Shown: positions 4,983 through 12,240 of the stretch, piece after piece
How positions within the stretch are numbered: the first letter of the stretch is position 1
Layout: each line of letters opens with the position of its first letter
Source of the DNA: a virus
Virus record (IMG/VR): IMGVR_UViG_3300027522_000011
Coordinates: 1-39,175 of that record
Length of the DNA stretch: 39,175 nucleotides
Strand: one strand, 5' to 3'
Position numbers and translations under genes: made by a program
The notes under the pieces: model-generated
What the model saw: the letters and a program-made list of their open reading frames with translations, nothing else
What the model was told of the DNA's origin: nothing
The model's database searches: none

Positions 4983-5166
4983 AATACATCACCTATATAT
5001 TTACAATAATTTTTTTTCAACGGGCCATAATTATATTATGTCTTTAGGTGTACTGTGACACAAGCCTAGTAAGGAATAAGAGTAACAGGCTACTGTCACA
5101 CTAGTAAATAATCACATAACAATGTGACTATAGTATTTGAGACTAATCTAGTAATAAAAATACATT
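4983..5166. other. Intergenic rest of the divergent control region
   Basis: Gene-free AT-rich DNA between the G-rich island and the first rightward gene. It contains a T-run around 5009, the palindromic element B and an A-rich leader directly before the ATG at 5167. It should hold the rightward promoter, but I see neither a copy of the leftward 41-bp element nor a clear TTTG/TAnnTTTG pair. Confidence 0.5.
5054..5100. repeat. Palindromic hairpin element B
   Basis: 47-bp palindrome with outer arms TGTGACA and TGTCACA and inner arms AGCCT and AGGCT. It has the same length as element A and matches it at 36 of 47 positions directly and 35 of 47 in inverted orientation. No T-run follows on either side, so it is less likely to be a terminator; an operator or replication protein site is possible. 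Confidence 0.6.
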
Positions 5167-5679
5167 ATGCCATTTAAACAAAAAGGTTACGAAGCCGGAG
5201 AAGGTACGGGTAAGAGATCAGAAGCACGTCAAGAGAGACGAACAGAACGTAAGGCTGAACGTGGGGAAAGAAAATCCGAACGTATTACTGCTCGTGGAGA
5301 AAGAAAGTCTGATAGACTTACAGCTAGAGCCGATAAACTTAAGGGTAAAGCTAGTGAAGTCAAAGCTAAATCTACTATTAAAGCTGTCAATGCTAGCCCA
5401 ACTAAGACAGTCGGTAAGAAAATCGAAGTTAAAGCCAAAGCACCTATCTCTAGGGCTAAACCGCTTACTACTGCTAAGACAGTAAAGAAGGTTGCTACAA
5501 AAAGAGGTACGGGTAAAACGTATAAGTCAGCTTGGGAAGGTATGAGTGCAGAGAAGAAAGCTAAATTCACAGGTGGATACTCGGAATTTAAAGGCAAAGC
5601 CGTAGCTCATAACTCTAGAAAAGACAGTACAGGCGTTATGAAGTCAAAGCCAAAAAGCACAGGGCCTAAGAATAAATAA
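5167..5679 (+). CDS. Very basic Lys/Arg-rich repeat protein, 170 aa
   Basis: First gene of the rightward arm. Residues 15-60 are built from repeated RxERK units, including RGERKSERITA directly followed by RGERKSDRLTA. The middle is Lys/Ala/Thr-rich and resembles histone H1-like tails. The C-terminal 50 residues contain SAWEGMSAEKKAKFTGGYSE followed by another basic tail. The low complexity and high positive charge suggest DNA or RNA binding, perhaps genome condensation or a virion-packaged protein. Opposite-strand frames here are shadows. No specific family is recognised. Confidence 0.75.
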   Translation: MPFKQKGYEAGEGTGKRSEARQERRTERKAERGERKSERITARGERKSDRLTARADKLKGKASEVKAKSTIKAVNASPTKTVGKKIEVKAKAPISRAKPLTTAKTVKKVATKRGTGKTYKSAWEGMSAEKKAKFTGGYSEFKGKAVAHNSRKDSTGVMKSKPKSTGPKNK

Positions 5680-5702
5680 TAGCTACAACAAAATAAAACC
5701 AA

Positions 5703-5996
5703 ATGACTTATATTTACTACAAAACCAACACACTAGACACATCGGCAACTAACGTTACCGAAAGACAGACAAATGAGTGGAAGCACTTATCTGATAAAGC
5801 GAACTGGAGAATCACACAACTACCGAATGGGTACTACCAAACAGAAGTTAGCAAGCCCGAAGGTGAAAACCAATGGGTTGGCATCACGCGTAGAGCAACT
5901 ATCGATGGAGCTGAAAGTGCTATCGATGGCAGTGTCGAACACTACAGTAAAAAACTGGAATTCATTGACGGACCAAAAGTAGTTAAGACTTTCTAG
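5703..5996 (+). CDS. Hypothetical protein, 97 aa
   Basis: Small gene 23 nt after the basic repeat protein and 39 nt before groEL. The sequence has a tryptophan-rich N-terminal half (EWKHLSDKANWRITQLPNGYY) and a beta-like core ending in FIDGPKVVKTF. No signal peptide, membrane span or known motif. A/T-rich leader before ATG. Function unknown. Confidence 0.65.
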   Translation: MTYIYYKTNTLDTSATNVTERQTNEWKHLSDKANWRITQLPNGYYQTEVSKPEGENQWVGITRRATIDGAESAIDGSVEHYSKKLEFIDGPKVVKTF

Positions 5997-6035
5997 TAAA
6001 CGCACACAATTTAATTAAATTCAATTCAATACATT

Positions 6036-7601
6036 ATGGAGTACAATTTACCAAGCGAATTGGTTAAGCAGCTAGACTTCGGTCAAGACGCAGAAAATAA
6101 AATAATAGCTGGTGTTAATAAACTAGCAAAAGCCGTAAAGTCTACCTTAGGCGCTTCAGGAAAGTGCGTTATATACGAGGATGGACGCGGCCGACCGGTC
6201 ATAACAAAAGACGGAGTAACCGTTGCAGAAAGCGTAGTCTTATTTGATCCGGTTGAAAATATGGGAGCAACCTTAGTAAAGGAAGCAGCTCGAAATACAG
6301 TAAGAGAGGCTGGTGATGGTACAACTACCGCCACTGTTTTAGTGGAAGCCTTGATTAGTTCTATACATTCCGCCGTCGCTGCGGGTGCAAAAATCAGAGA
6401 TATAAAAGAAGGGGTGCTAGGTTGTCTAGCTGAGGTAATGGAGCATTTAGATTCTTCAGCTACCGAAGTAGATGGGGATATGCTTAAAGCTGTTTCTAGT
6501 ATTTCCTGTAATAATGACCCTTTCTTAGGGAATATCATTGCGGAAGCCTACGATAGAGTTGGCAAGCATGGAGTAGTATTAATGGAAGAGAGTGAAACAG
6601 AGGATACTTATGTCGACGTTGTCGATGGTGTTCAAATTGACTGTGGCTTAACTTCACCTCACTTCATTACGAACACTGAGAAGCATGTAGCTGAGTTAGA
6701 TAACCCGCTAGTATTAACGGTTTCTTCTGAGATACCTAATATACGTAAAATTCAGGGTATACTAGAGCACGCTATAAAAAGCAATCGTTCATTGCTAATA
6801 GTAGCACCAGTATCGCAGCAAGTTAAATCTGCCTTACTTATGAATAGAGTTAAGGGTAACATTAAGGTTAACATTATTGATGTCCCTGGTTTTGGTCCAA
6901 CTAAGCCTGATGCTATAGAGGATCTAGCTTTACTAACGGGTAGTACTGTGATAAACGAAGAGTTAGGTGATGACTTAGATTTAATTAGCATCGACCATTT
7001 AGGTGAAGCTGATTTCGCTGTAACAGATGATAAGACAACTACTTTAACTTTAGATGAGGTTAAACCAGAGATCGAAGAGAGAGTTGCAGAGGTTCAGAAG
7101 CAAATAACAGAAGAGAAAAACGGGTACATAAAGAAGAGGTTAGAACAACGATTAGCCACTTTATCAGGTAGCGTAGGAGTTATAAAAGTTGGTGCAGATT
7201 CTAAGGTTGAAATGAAGGAAAAGAAGGATCGAGTGGAGGATGCTATATATGCAACTAAAGCTGCTCTCAAGGAGGGTATAGTAGCTGGTGGTGGAATAGC
7301 ACTATTAGATGCATCGAAAAAAATTTCTCCCACTAACGTGGGTTACGGAGTACTGCTCCAGGCGATACGCTCTCCTTACCAAACTATCCTAGATAATGCA
7401 GGCATCGTAGCTTCTGCAGAGTTCCCAGCGGGGATGGGGATTGATGTTGTAACTGGGGATACCGTTGATATGGTTGATGCTGGTATAATAGATCCGGTTT
7501 TGGTTACAAAATCGGCGCTGAAAAATGCTGTAAGTGTTGCTTTAACTATAGTGTCCGCTGATTGTGTAATATCAAACGTAAGAGTAAATGAAAGCAATTA
7601 A
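6036..7601 (+). CDS. groEL: Phage-encoded GroEL chaperonin, 521 aa
   Basis: A group I chaperonin subunit that forms the ATP-driven folding ring. Diagnostic stretches are intact: ITKDGVTVAESV, GDGTTTATVL (Asp94, matching the catalytic Asp87 of E. coli), KEKKDRVEDA (Asp402, matching Asp398) and EGIVAGGG. The length is near the bacterial 548 aa, but the Gly-Met-rich C-terminal tail is absent; the protein ends in NVRVNESN. In the apical domain the region equivalent to E. coli GYLSPYF reads GLTSPHF, changing two residues that contact substrate and GroES. It overlaps the GroES gene by 14 nt. It probably folds large virion proteins during infection. Confidence 0.95.
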   Translation: MEYNLPSELVKQLDFGQDAENKIIAGVNKLAKAVKSTLGASGKCVIYEDGRGRPVITKDGVTVAESVVLFDPVENMGATLVKEAARNTVREAGDGTTTATVLVEALISSIHSAVAAGAKIRDIKEGVLGCLAEVMEHLDSSATEVDGDMLKAVSSISCNNDPFLGNIIAEAYDRVGKHGVVLMEESETEDTYVDVVDGVQIDCGLTSPHFITNTEKHVAELDNPLVLTVSSEIPNIRKIQGILEHAIKSNRSLLIVAPVSQQVKSALLMNRVKGNIKVNIIDVPGFGPTKPDAIEDLALLTGSTVINEELGDDLDLISIDHLGEADFAVTDDKTTTLTLDEVKPEIEERVAEVQKQITEEKNGYIKKRLEQRLATLSGSVGVIKVGADSKVEMKEKKDRVEDAIYATKAALKEGIVAGGGIALLDASKKISPTNVGYGVLLQAIRSPYQTILDNAGIVASAEFPAGMGIDVVTGDTVDMVDAGIIDPVLVTKSALKNAVSVALTIVSADCVISNVRVNESN

Positions 7602-7848
7602 CGACTACATAATAGTAGATAAAATAAAAGAAGGCCACAAGAAGGTTAGTGGTCTACTACTCACGGATGATACAGATTCTGATAATAGATATAAAAAAGC
7701 TAAGGTAATATCGGCTGGTGAATTAGCGCAAGATATAGTGGAAGAGGGTTTTATTGTAATGTACGATATGCACGCTGGTCATGACATAGCTTTCAACGAT
7801 AGTCTATATAGAGTTATAAAGCTTAGGGATATAGTACTAGTTGAGTAA
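7588..7848 (+). CDS. groES: GroES-like co-chaperonin, 86 aa
   Basis: Lid protein of the chaperonin. It starts MKAINDYIIVDKIKE as in cpn10 proteins. SGLLLTDD occupies the position of the mobile-loop motif (GGIVL in E. coli) that contacts GroEL. KAKVISAG matches the strand before the roof loop, and YRVIKLRDIVLVE matches the C-terminal strand. It is 86 aa compared with 97 in E. coli. It overlaps groEL by 14 nt and the next gene by one base (TAATG), so the pair is made together. Order GroEL-GroES is the reverse of the usual bacterial operon. Confidence 0.88.
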   Translation: MKAINDYIIVDKIKEGHKKVSGLLLTDDTDSDNRYKKAKVISAGELAQDIVEEGFIVMYDMHAGHDIAFNDSLYRVIKLRDIVLVE

Positions 7849-8291
7849 TGGCTAGGTTAACGGCTCAGGACCTTAAGGATTCACATTTCCTAAAGTACTA
7901 CAGGTTGGTTCGGAAATGGGCATGCAAAGCTAACGACATAAAAGATGCTGATTTAGAGCTTTTAATATACTTAAACTGTTTAACTAGGTTCACTAGACAC
8001 GACTTCATAAATGGGGTTTATGCTTATACTTGGGACAAGCACAGGTGGGAGAGGCTTAGAGAAGCTGGCTGGATCGACGCTTGGAGACACAGGAATAGAA
8101 CCACTATAAAGTACACAGTCTATAAGACTTCCTTTAAGTGTAACCAACTAGTGAGTAGGATATATAGAATACTACTAGGTGAAGAGGATATACCGGTATC
8201 TATAAAGAACCCTTATTACGACAACAAGTCTTATACAGACAAGGTGATGAACAAGGCTATAGATGATATGATTAAAGATAAAGACAGATGA
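7848..8291 (+). CDS. Winged-helix-like hypothetical protein, 147 aa
   Basis: Conserved-looking phage protein of about the size of a small DNA-binding regulator. Residues 15-100 (YYRLVRKWACKANDIKDADLELLIYL ... WERLREAGWIDAWRHR) suggest helices followed by a wing-like turn, as in MarR-type folds. The rest is charged. Its position between co-chaperonin and holin does not fix a function; a regulator or a second packaging protein is possible. It overlaps the holin start by 4 nt. Confidence 0.6.
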   Translation: MARLTAQDLKDSHFLKYYRLVRKWACKANDIKDADLELLIYLNCLTRFTRHDFINGVYAYTWDKHRWERLREAGWIDAWRHRNRTTIKYTVYKTSFKCNQLVSRIYRILLGEEDIPVSIKNPYYDNKSYTDKVMNKAIDDMIKDKDR

Positions 8292-8683
8292 GTATATTAA
8301 ACAAGGTATTTTCAGCGGGAGCTACAGGTTTGGTTAATGGCATAGGTAATGTGCTAGATAATTTGACTACAACTAAGGAAGAGAAACTAGAGGCTGAACG
8401 TAAGATAAAAGAGCTAGTACTCAAGCATGACTTAGAGATTCAGGAGCAGGTCACCGGTAGGTGGGAAGCAGATATGAAGTCTGACTCTTGGTTATCTAAG
8501 AATGTCAGGCCATTGGTTCTTGTGTTCTTAGTGGTATCAACAGTGTTAATGATATTCATAGACGCTGGAGTTATGGCATTCGATGTAGAGCCTAAATGGA
8601 CAGACTTACTACAGTTAGTTTTAATAACAGTGATTGGTGCTTACTTCGGTGGTAGGTCATTAGAAAAGGCAAAAAGTAAATAA
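8288..8683 (+). CDS. Holin of the 3TM/GTA holin type, 131 aa
   Basis: Membrane protein expected to form lesions in the inner membrane at lysis. After a soluble charged helical N-terminal 65 residues come hydrophobic segments NVRPLVLVFLVVSTVLMIF and LLQLVLITVIGAYFGGRSLE, ending in a short basic tail. The NVRP entry and GAYFGGRSLEK exit are typical of the GTA_holin_3TM family (from memory; no search run). No endolysin gene is adjacent in this window. Confidence 0.8.
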   Translation: MSILNKVFSAGATGLVNGIGNVLDNLTTTKEEKLEAERKIKELVLKHDLEIQEQVTGRWEADMKSDSWLSKNVRPLVLVFLVVSTVLMIFIDAGVMAFDVEPKWTDLLQLVLITVIGAYFGGRSLEKAKSK

Positions 8684-8700
8684 CAATTAAATATAATACA

Positions 8701-8970
8701 ATGGGTAAAGTAAAGAAGATGGTTGATTTAAAACCAAAAGCAGAGAAAATAACAGAAGAGCAATTAGAGCAGTTGCAAACAGCGGTAAACGATAACAACA
8801 CTGTGCAGTTTCATATTGGAGCATTAGAGTTTCAGAAATATGAGATGATACACAAGCAAGTTGCCACTAAGTCCAAGATGCTAGAATTGCAAGCTATATT
8901 CAGTAAGGAGTATGGTACTTTTGACGTAAATATAAACGACGGGTCTATCAACTATGCCAAAGATGAGTAA
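8701..8970 (+). CDS. Hypothetical helical protein, 89 aa
   Basis: Small charged protein. Residues 15-75 are predicted to be two long helices (ITEEQLEQLQTAVNDNN, then LEFQKYEMIHKQVATKSKML), followed by FSKEYGTFDVNINDGSI, a pattern seen in several small phage structural or accessory proteins. Probably an oligomer. The next gene overlaps its end. Confidence 0.65.
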   Translation: MGKVKKMVDLKPKAEKITEEQLEQLQTAVNDNNTVQFHIGALEFQKYEMIHKQVATKSKMLELQAIFSKEYGTFDVNINDGSINYAKDE

Positions 8971-9187
8971 CCACTTAATTAGAAAGATCACTATAGGTAA
9001 GAACTACAAGAGTGATGCCATGCATTATGCTGTTGGTCAGAACGTCTATGGTGGTCATACGATATGCGATATACTAGAGGAGGAGACTAAGTACTCTATT
9101 TATATACGAAAGAATGATATAGTAATCCCATGGAAAGACTTTAACAAGAACATGGCTATATCAGTAGAGTATGACTTGGAATACTAA
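8954..9187 (+). CDS. Hypothetical protein, 77 aa
   Basis: Overlaps the previous gene by 17 nt if it starts at 8954; the internal ATG at 8963 (MSNHLIRKITIGKNYKSDAM) would reduce the overlap to 8 nt and is about equally likely. It contains AMHYAVGQNVYGGHTICDIL and ends NKNMAISVEYDLEY, compact and beta-rich. I recall similar small proteins in phages of Bacteroidota, but have no function for it. It overlaps the next gene by one base. Confidence 0.65.
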   Translation: MPKMSNHLIRKITIGKNYKSDAMHYAVGQNVYGGHTICDILEEETKYSIYIRKNDIVIPWKDFNKNMAISVEYDLEY

Positions 9188-9783
9188 TGAGGGGTTTATT
9201 CAACTTTATAGTATCTCCAGACGGGGAAAGATATAACAACTCGGTAAAAGTTGGTGATAAAGATCTTATTTTAAATACTGAGATCTTTAATCACCAGCAT
9301 GTGAATAGGAATGCCATTGTATTAAAAACGCCAGCGTATACCGACTCTAAGATAATGGAAGGCGATAAAGTCGTGGTGCATCACAATGTGTTCAGGAGGT
9401 GGCACGATGTTAAAGGTGTAGAGAAGAATAGTAGATCGTTCATGAGTGAGGATGAGTATATAATTAGTGATGATCAAATCTTCTTGCACAAAACTAAGGA
9501 TAGTGACGATTGGAGTGCTACTGATGGTTTTTGCTTTGTGCAACCACTTAAGTCTACTAAAGATTTTGACGTGGATACAGAGGAGCCTTTAATGGGTGTA
9601 GTAAAGTACACTGATGGTGTACACGAGAAGGGAACACTAGTAGGATTTACACCAGTTTCTAAATATGAATTTGTAATTGGTGGCAAGAGATTATATAGAG
9701 TTATGAATAAATTTATTACTATGACGTATGACTATAGAGGAAAGGAAGAAGAGTATAATCCAAGCTGGGCGCAAAGCTGTTGA
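9187..9783 (+). CDS. Conserved phage protein with two co-chaperonin-like halves, 198 aa
   Basis: Beta-rich protein. The first half has NAIVLKTPAY ... GDKVVVHHNVFRRWHD, then EDEYIISDDQIFLHK. The second half has MGVVKYTD ... KGTLVGFTPVSKYEFVIGG, then KRLYRVMNKFITM. Both halves recall the GroES order of strand, gatekeeping GD-V turn and closing strand, so it could be a divergent cpn10-like protein working with the phage GroEL. This is inference from pattern only; it could equally be an unrelated beta-barrel structural protein. Its 3' end overlaps the next gene by 56 nt. Confidence 0.6.
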   Translation: MRGLFNFIVSPDGERYNNSVKVGDKDLILNTEIFNHQHVNRNAIVLKTPAYTDSKIMEGDKVVVHHNVFRRWHDVKGVEKNSRSFMSEDEYIISDDQIFLHKTKDSDDWSATDGFCFVQPLKSTKDFDVDTEEPLMGVVKYTDGVHEKGTLVGFTPVSKYEFVIGGKRLYRVMNKFITMTYDYRGKEEEYNPSWAQSC

Positions 9784-10009
9784 TGAATTAATAAAAGTGG
9801 CTGAGGAACCTATAGTGGATTCTAGCGATGACTTAACTGCTGACAAGTTAAAGAATGCTGCAGCGACAAAGAAGTTAGCTATTTTTGATGCGTTTGAAAT
9901 ACTAAATAGAATAGAGGAAGAGGAGAGGATTATAAACGATCTAGATAAATCTAAAAACGACGCGGGCAAATCTAAGTTTCAAGGCTTCGCTGAAGGGAGA
10001 AAAAGGTAA
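9728..10009 (+). CDS. Probable small terminase subunit, 93 aa
   Basis: Lies directly before the large terminase with a one-base overlap, the usual place for the DNA-recognition subunit of the packaging motor. The protein is helical (MTIEERKKSIIQAGRKAVDE, then ADKLKNAAATKKLAIFDAFE and a long acidic coiled segment) with a basic tail GFAEGRKR. The helical, oligomer-forming character fits TerS, but no clear helix-turn-helix is visible, so the name rests on position. The 56-nt overlap with the upstream gene is unusually long. Confidence 0.55.
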   Translation: MTIEERKKSIIQAGRKAVDELIKVAEEPIVDSSDDLTADKLKNAAATKKLAIFDAFEILNRIEEEERIINDLDKSKNDAGKSKFQGFAEGRKR

Positions 10010-12237
10010 TGTACGAACAATCGCTATACAAAGTAGTAGAACCCATAAAACTAACGACCATACACAGGTTGAACAAGGGTAAAAAATGGAACTACGGTTA
10101 TAACAAAGAGAACGATGTTATAGTAATATCTAAGAGCGGACAGATAGGTGAGGTAGTTGAGATACAGGGATTGAAAGTAGCTCTACCTAAAGTACCTAAA
10201 GACGTTTTCTCTTGCTCTAAAGTAACCGGTAAGCAAAAGTGGAAGCAGTTCGCGCCTAATCCTGACTTTAAGAATATAAGAAACAGGTTTGACTGGGAGA
10301 ACCAACCTAACGAATTTAAGGAACTACATTATAAATACATCGACGAAGAATTTAAGAGAAGAGACGAGGGTTTTTGGTTCATGAATAATGGTGTGCCAAC
10401 CTATGTAACCGGTAGCTTCTATATGTACTTACAGTGGAGCAAGATAGATATAGGCGCCCCAGATTTTAGAGAAGCCAATAGGCTTTTCTTTTTGTTTTGG
10501 GAGGCATGTAAAGCTGATAACAGGTGCTATGGTATGTGCTACCTTAAGAACAGACGTTCTGGTTTTTCTTTTATGAGCTCAGGTGAAACCGTTAATTTAG
10601 CTACGTTAGCAAGTGATAGTAGATTTGGAGTCTTATCCAAGACTGGTGAAGATGCTAAGAAGATGTTTACTGATAAAATAGTACCTATAAGCATAAACTA
10701 CCCTTTCTTTTTTAAGCCGATACAAGATGGTATGGATAGACCTAAAAGTGAATTAGCTTATAGGGTTCCAGCTAAAAAGTTTACTAGGAAGAGGATGGGT
10801 AAGGTTGAGGAAGTTGACGAAGAGAAAGGTCTAGAAACTACTATTGACTGGAAAAGTACTGGTGACAATAGCTATGATGGTGAGAAGTTATCCCTTCTTG
10901 TCCACGATGAAAGTGGTAAGTGGGACAAGCCTAACAACATACGAAATAACTGGCGAGTTACAAAGACTTGCTTGAGGTTGGGAGGTAGAATCATAGGTAA
11001 GTGCATGATGGGTTCTACTAGTAATGCTCTAGATAAGGGTGGGGCAAACTTCAAGAGGTTGTATGGAGACTCACAGGAAAGTAAAAGAAATAGAAATGGG
11101 CAAACTAAATCTGGCCTATATTCTTTGTTTGTCCCAATGGAATGGAACTACGAAGGATTTATAGATGAGTTCGGGCTCCCAGTGTTTGACACTCCAACTA
11201 GTGATGTATACGGGCCGTATGGTGAGCTAATAGAAACTGGGGTTATAGATTATTGGAATAATGAAGTTGATGGTTTAAAAGACGACCAAGAGGCTCTAAA
11301 TGAATTCTACCGTCAGTTCCCTAGAACAGAGGAGCATGCCTTTAGAGATGAGACCAAGAGTAGTCTATTTAACTTAACTAAGATATACGAGCAGATAGAT
11401 TACAATGAAGGCAATAGGAACTCGTCAGTCATAACCACTGGTAATTTCCAATGGGAGAATGGAGTTAAGGATACTAGAGTAAGTTTTAACCCAGACCCAA
11501 ATGGTCGATTTAAAATTAGTTGGGTACCTAGTACCGGCATGCAGAATAACGTTATATTAAAGAATGGGGTGAAGTGGCCGGGTAATGAACACATGGGCGC
11601 TTTTGGCTGTGATAGTTATGACATTAGTGGTACTGTTGATGGTAAAGGTTCTAAAGGTGCTTTACATGGCTTAACTAAGTTTAGTATGGAAGATGCCCCA
11701 GCCAACACGTTCTTCTTGGAATACGTAGCTAGACCTCAGACTGCCGAGATCTTCTTTGAGGACGTTCTAATGGCACTTGTATTTTACGGGATGCCAATAC
11801 TCGCTGAGAACAATAAACCCCGTCTACTGTATTATTTACGTAGGAGAGGTTATAGAGGTTTTAGTATGAACAGACCTGATAAGGTTTGGAACAAGCTTTC
11901 CGTAACTGAAAAGGAGGTAGGTGGAATGCCTAACTCTAGCGAAGATATTAAGCAGGCTCACGCAGCAGCGATAGAAATGTACATTAACGATCACGTTGGA
12001 CACTTAGAGGATGGCACTTATGGTACCGTATATTTTAATGAAACACTAAATGATTGGAGTAAGTTTGATATAAACAATAGAACCAAGTTTGATGCTGCAA
12101 TAAGCTCAGGCTTAGCTATCATGGCTTGCAACAGGCATATGTATAGACCCAACCCAGAAGTGAAGAGACAACCTTTAGGTATAAAAGTCTCCACATACGC
12201 TAATACCGGATTTAATTCAACAATAATAAAAAAGTAA
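10009..12237 (+). CDS. terL: Terminase large subunit (packaging ATPase-nuclease), 742 aa
   Basis: Motor that pumps phage DNA into the procapsid. ATPase: a degenerate Walker A region NRRSGFSFMSSG near residues 181-191, and a clear Walker B LLVHDESG with Asp300-Glu301. An arginine- and glycine-rich coupling region follows. Nuclease (RNase H-like): GCDSYDIS with Asp535 and Asp538 as first metal ligands, and a later acidic segment MYINDHVG. Length and motif order fit the large terminases of Bacteroidota phages. It is followed 3 nt later by the portal gene. Confidence 0.9.
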   Translation: MYEQSLYKVVEPIKLTTIHRLNKGKKWNYGYNKENDVIVISKSGQIGEVVEIQGLKVALPKVPKDVFSCSKVTGKQKWKQFAPNPDFKNIRNRFDWENQPNEFKELHYKYIDEEFKRRDEGFWFMNNGVPTYVTGSFYMYLQWSKIDIGAPDFREANRLFFLFWEACKADNRCYGMCYLKNRRSGFSFMSSGETVNLATLASDSRFGVLSKTGEDAKKMFTDKIVPISINYPFFFKPIQDGMDRPKSELAYRVPAKKFTRKRMGKVEEVDEEKGLETTIDWKSTGDNSYDGEKLSLLVHDESGKWDKPNNIRNNWRVTKTCLRLGGRIIGKCMMGSTSNALDKGGANFKRLYGDSQESKRNRNGQTKSGLYSLFVPMEWNYEGFIDEFGLPVFDTPTSDVYGPYGELIETGVIDYWNNEVDGLKDDQEALNEFYRQFPRTEEHAFRDETKSSLFNLTKIYEQIDYNEGNRNSSVITTGNFQWENGVKDTRVSFNPDPNGRFKISWVPSTGMQNNVILKNGVKWPGNEHMGAFGCDSYDISGTVDGKGSKGALHGLTKFSMEDAPANTFFLEYVARPQTAEIFFEDVLMALVFYGMPILAENNKPRLLYYLRRRGYRGFSMNRPDKVWNKLSVTEKEVGGMPNSSEDIKQAHAAAIEMYINDHVGHLEDGTYGTVYFNETLNDWSKFDINNRTKFDAAISSGLAIMACNRHMYRPNPEVKRQPLGIKVSTYANTGFNSTIIKK

Positions 12238-12240
12238 GTT

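Noticed and set aside
4870-5058. A 62-aa plus-strand frame covering the G-rich island
   Set aside because: It is Gly/Trp-rich only because of the G runs, has no leader like the real genes and passes into palindrome B; it is probably chance.
5229-5597. A 122-aa minus-strand frame opposite the basic repeat gene
   Set aside because: Its Leu/Ser/Ala-rich composition is the expected shadow of Lys/Arg/Ala codons on the other strand, and no promoter faces it.
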